Of a stretch of DNA of 50,662 nt, positions 49,671 through 50,662 are shown piece by piece. The notes below the pieces were generated by a model. That model did not search any database. It worked only from the letters and a program-made list of their open reading frames with translations, and was not told the DNA's origin. Source of the DNA: Lachnospiraceae bacterium (GTDB lineage: Bacteria > Bacillota > Clostridia > Lachnospirales > Lachnospiraceae); assembly GCA_017540605.1 (NCBI GenBank), contig JAFYAS010000030.1:1-50662 (forward strand). The letters run 5' to 3'. Position numbers and translations under genes: made by a program. Position 1 is the first letter of the stretch. Every line of letters starts with the position of its first letter.

Positions 49671-49704
49671 AAAGCCATAACTTTTATAAGGTTATGGCTT
49701 TTTC
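49671..49704 (+). terminator. Terminator after tRNA-Pro
   Basis: AAAGCCATAAC (49671-49681) pairs with GTTATGGCTTT (49691-49701), with T residues after. Confidence 0.92.
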
Positions 49705-49736
49705 TTAAATCTAATGGTGTATTTGGAGGTTTTATT

Positions 49737-50468
49737 ATGCCTAAGAACAAGATGACATATAAAGAGGTGGAGGTTGAATGCCCCAAGTGTGGCAAGAGAC
49801 ATCCTGTGAAGATATATGAGAGGATATACGCTACAGATTATCCTCTTTATAAGAAGATGCTCAAGAACAATGAGCTTTTTGTCTTTGATTGCACGGAAAC
49901 GAATGAAAGAATGACTTATGTATATCCTTCATTGTTTCAGGATGATGAGAATAACTATATGGTATTGTTCCTTCCCGGTTTTACTGCCTCGGATATTGAA
50001 AAGACAGATTTTGTCGATCTGATCGGACTTGGAGAGGAAGAATATCAGAAGATGTGTGATAATTACAAGGTAAGAGTAGTCGGCAGTATCAATCAGCTCT
50101 TGGAGAAGGTTCTTATCTTTGATGAGGAGATGGATGATCGTGCAGTTGAGATACAAAAGGCTATGCTTGCCAATCAGGTAAAGAAGGAGTCCGGAAAAAA
50201 TATACATTCATTCAGATTCGAGCTTTTAAAGGATCACAAGTATGGCTATACAGTGACCTTTACTGATAATACAACGGCCCTTATCAAACTTGATATGGAT
50301 CAGTATTATCATATTTACCTTGCCAACAAGAAGATGATAAATGAGAGAACACCGGAGGGCTTTGCATATATTGAGGCAGAGTGGGGTGTAGAGTCATTAT
50401 TTGCCATGGCTGATCAGTTTGCCAAGGATAAAGGCAAGGGCAAGGGTAAGAGAAAGAAGTATCAGTGA
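49737..50468 (+). CDS. CpXC domain protein (243 aa)
   Basis: It begins with a CPKCGKRHPVKIYE motif, which fits the CpXC domain (PF14353), a putative zinc-binding N-terminal unit with the second cysteine site in FDCTET. The rest is a charged alpha/beta protein ending in a Lys/Gly tail (KDKGKGKGKRKKYQ). The role is unknown. GGAGG is 7-8 bases before ATG 49737. The last base of its stop codon is the first base of the next gene's ATG, so it is translationally coupled to a response regulator. Confidence 0.85.
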   Translation: MPKNKMTYKEVEVECPKCGKRHPVKIYERIYATDYPLYKKMLKNNELFVFDCTETNERMTYVYPSLFQDDENNYMVLFLPGFTASDIEKTDFVDLIGLGEEEYQKMCDNYKVRVVGSINQLLEKVLIFDEEMDDRAVEIQKAMLANQVKKESGKNIHSFRFELLKDHKYGYTVTFTDNTTALIKLDMDQYYHIYLANKKMINERTPEGFAYIEAEWGVESLFAMADQFAKDKGKGKGKRKKYQ

Positions 50469-50662
50469 TGAGCAGGCTGTTGATCGTTGAAGATGATATG
50501 GCCTTGTCAGAGTCTGTTGCTTTGGCTTTGGAGACTGCAGGATTTCTGGTCTTTACCGCAAACACAGTCAATGAAGCCAAGAAGATGCTTGATTCTTCCG
50601 ACTATGATCTTCTTTTATTGGATGTCAACCTTCCTGATGGCAGTGGACATGATGTTTTGGCA
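50468..50662 (+). CDS. Response regulator, N-terminal 65 residues (truncated by window end)
   Basis: The frame reads MSRLLIVEDDMALSESVAL and continues to the end of the window. It has the acidic pair EDD and the phosphoacceptor Asp in LLLLDVNLPDGSGHDV, the typical receiver pattern of OmpR/PhoB regulators. The output domain is outside. It overlaps the stop of the CpXC gene by one base. Confidence 0.9.
   Translation, partial: MSRLLIVEDDMALSESVALALETAGFLVFTANTVNEAKKMLDSSDYDLLLLDVNLPDGSGHDVLA

Overview
The window looks like a chromosomal segment of a low-to-mid GC Firmicute, most likely a Lachnospiraceae bacterium (Butyrivibrio/Pseudobutyrivibrio/Roseburia type). The reasons are strong AGGAGG ribosome binding sites, the tilS-hpt-ftsH cluster, an rqcP/divIC neighbourhood, PocR-type and seven-helix hybrid kinases, DUF1002, DUF4358, DHHW and CpXC proteins, and a long secreted BspA-like protein. 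The assignment is an inference from gene content; no 16S rRNA is present. I see no phage, transposase, integrase or CRISPR array.

Layout. 1-401: tail of a tRNA array (Thr-UGU partial, Met-CAU, Asp-GUC, Leu-UAA) closed by a bidirectional terminator. 426-6013 (minus): a DegV lipid-binding protein with its own promoter, then, reading the minus strand, an operon of DUF1002 exported protein, receiver protein and PocR hybrid histidine kinase. 6260-10455 (plus): a TRAP-type solute-binding lipoprotein without TRAP permeases, followed by a second hybrid kinase that is a paralogue of the first. 10452-15969: overlapping genes for a THUMP rRNA methyltransferase, an exported papain-family protease, RdgB, a YfcE-type phosphoesterase and RlmD. 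16084-19688: a large unrecognised repeat-built helical protein and a membrane protein. 19761-26548: metF, a D-Ala-D-Ala carboxypeptidase, a soluble DegS-like kinase, argS, serS. 26698-33384: a 1,724-residue secreted surface protein and a diguanylate cyclase. 33499-37962: nhaC (minus), tadA, an XRE regulator (minus), an unknown anchored protein (minus), a GNAT acetyltransferase and rqcP. 38042-45222: an SDR dehydrogenase, divIC, natAB-like ABC exporter, tilS, hpt, ftsH. 45298-45904: a roughly 600-base non-coding stretch rich in hairpins. 45905-50662: two anchored envelope proteins (one a DUF4358-DHHW fusion), an OGG1-type glycosylase, HU, tRNA-Pro, a CpXC protein and the start of a response regulator.

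Functionally the left third is dominated by phosphorelay sensing (two hybrid kinases with HPt domains plus a stand-alone receiver) and by translation and nucleotide housekeeping. The right half is division, tRNA modification, proteolysis and envelope genes. Many transcription units have clear sigma-A type promoters (TTGNNN-N16/17-TATNNT), and several carry inverted repeats exactly at the predicted transcript start, which suggests leader-level or operator control.

The least explained items are: the 966-residue repeat protein at 16084; the shared C-terminal extension in the two hybrid kinases; the solute-binding protein/kinase pair; the interlocked face-to-face promoters at 37033-37080; and a small hairpin-plus-constant-tail sequence found in two distant intergenic regions (25189-25224 and 45325-45350).
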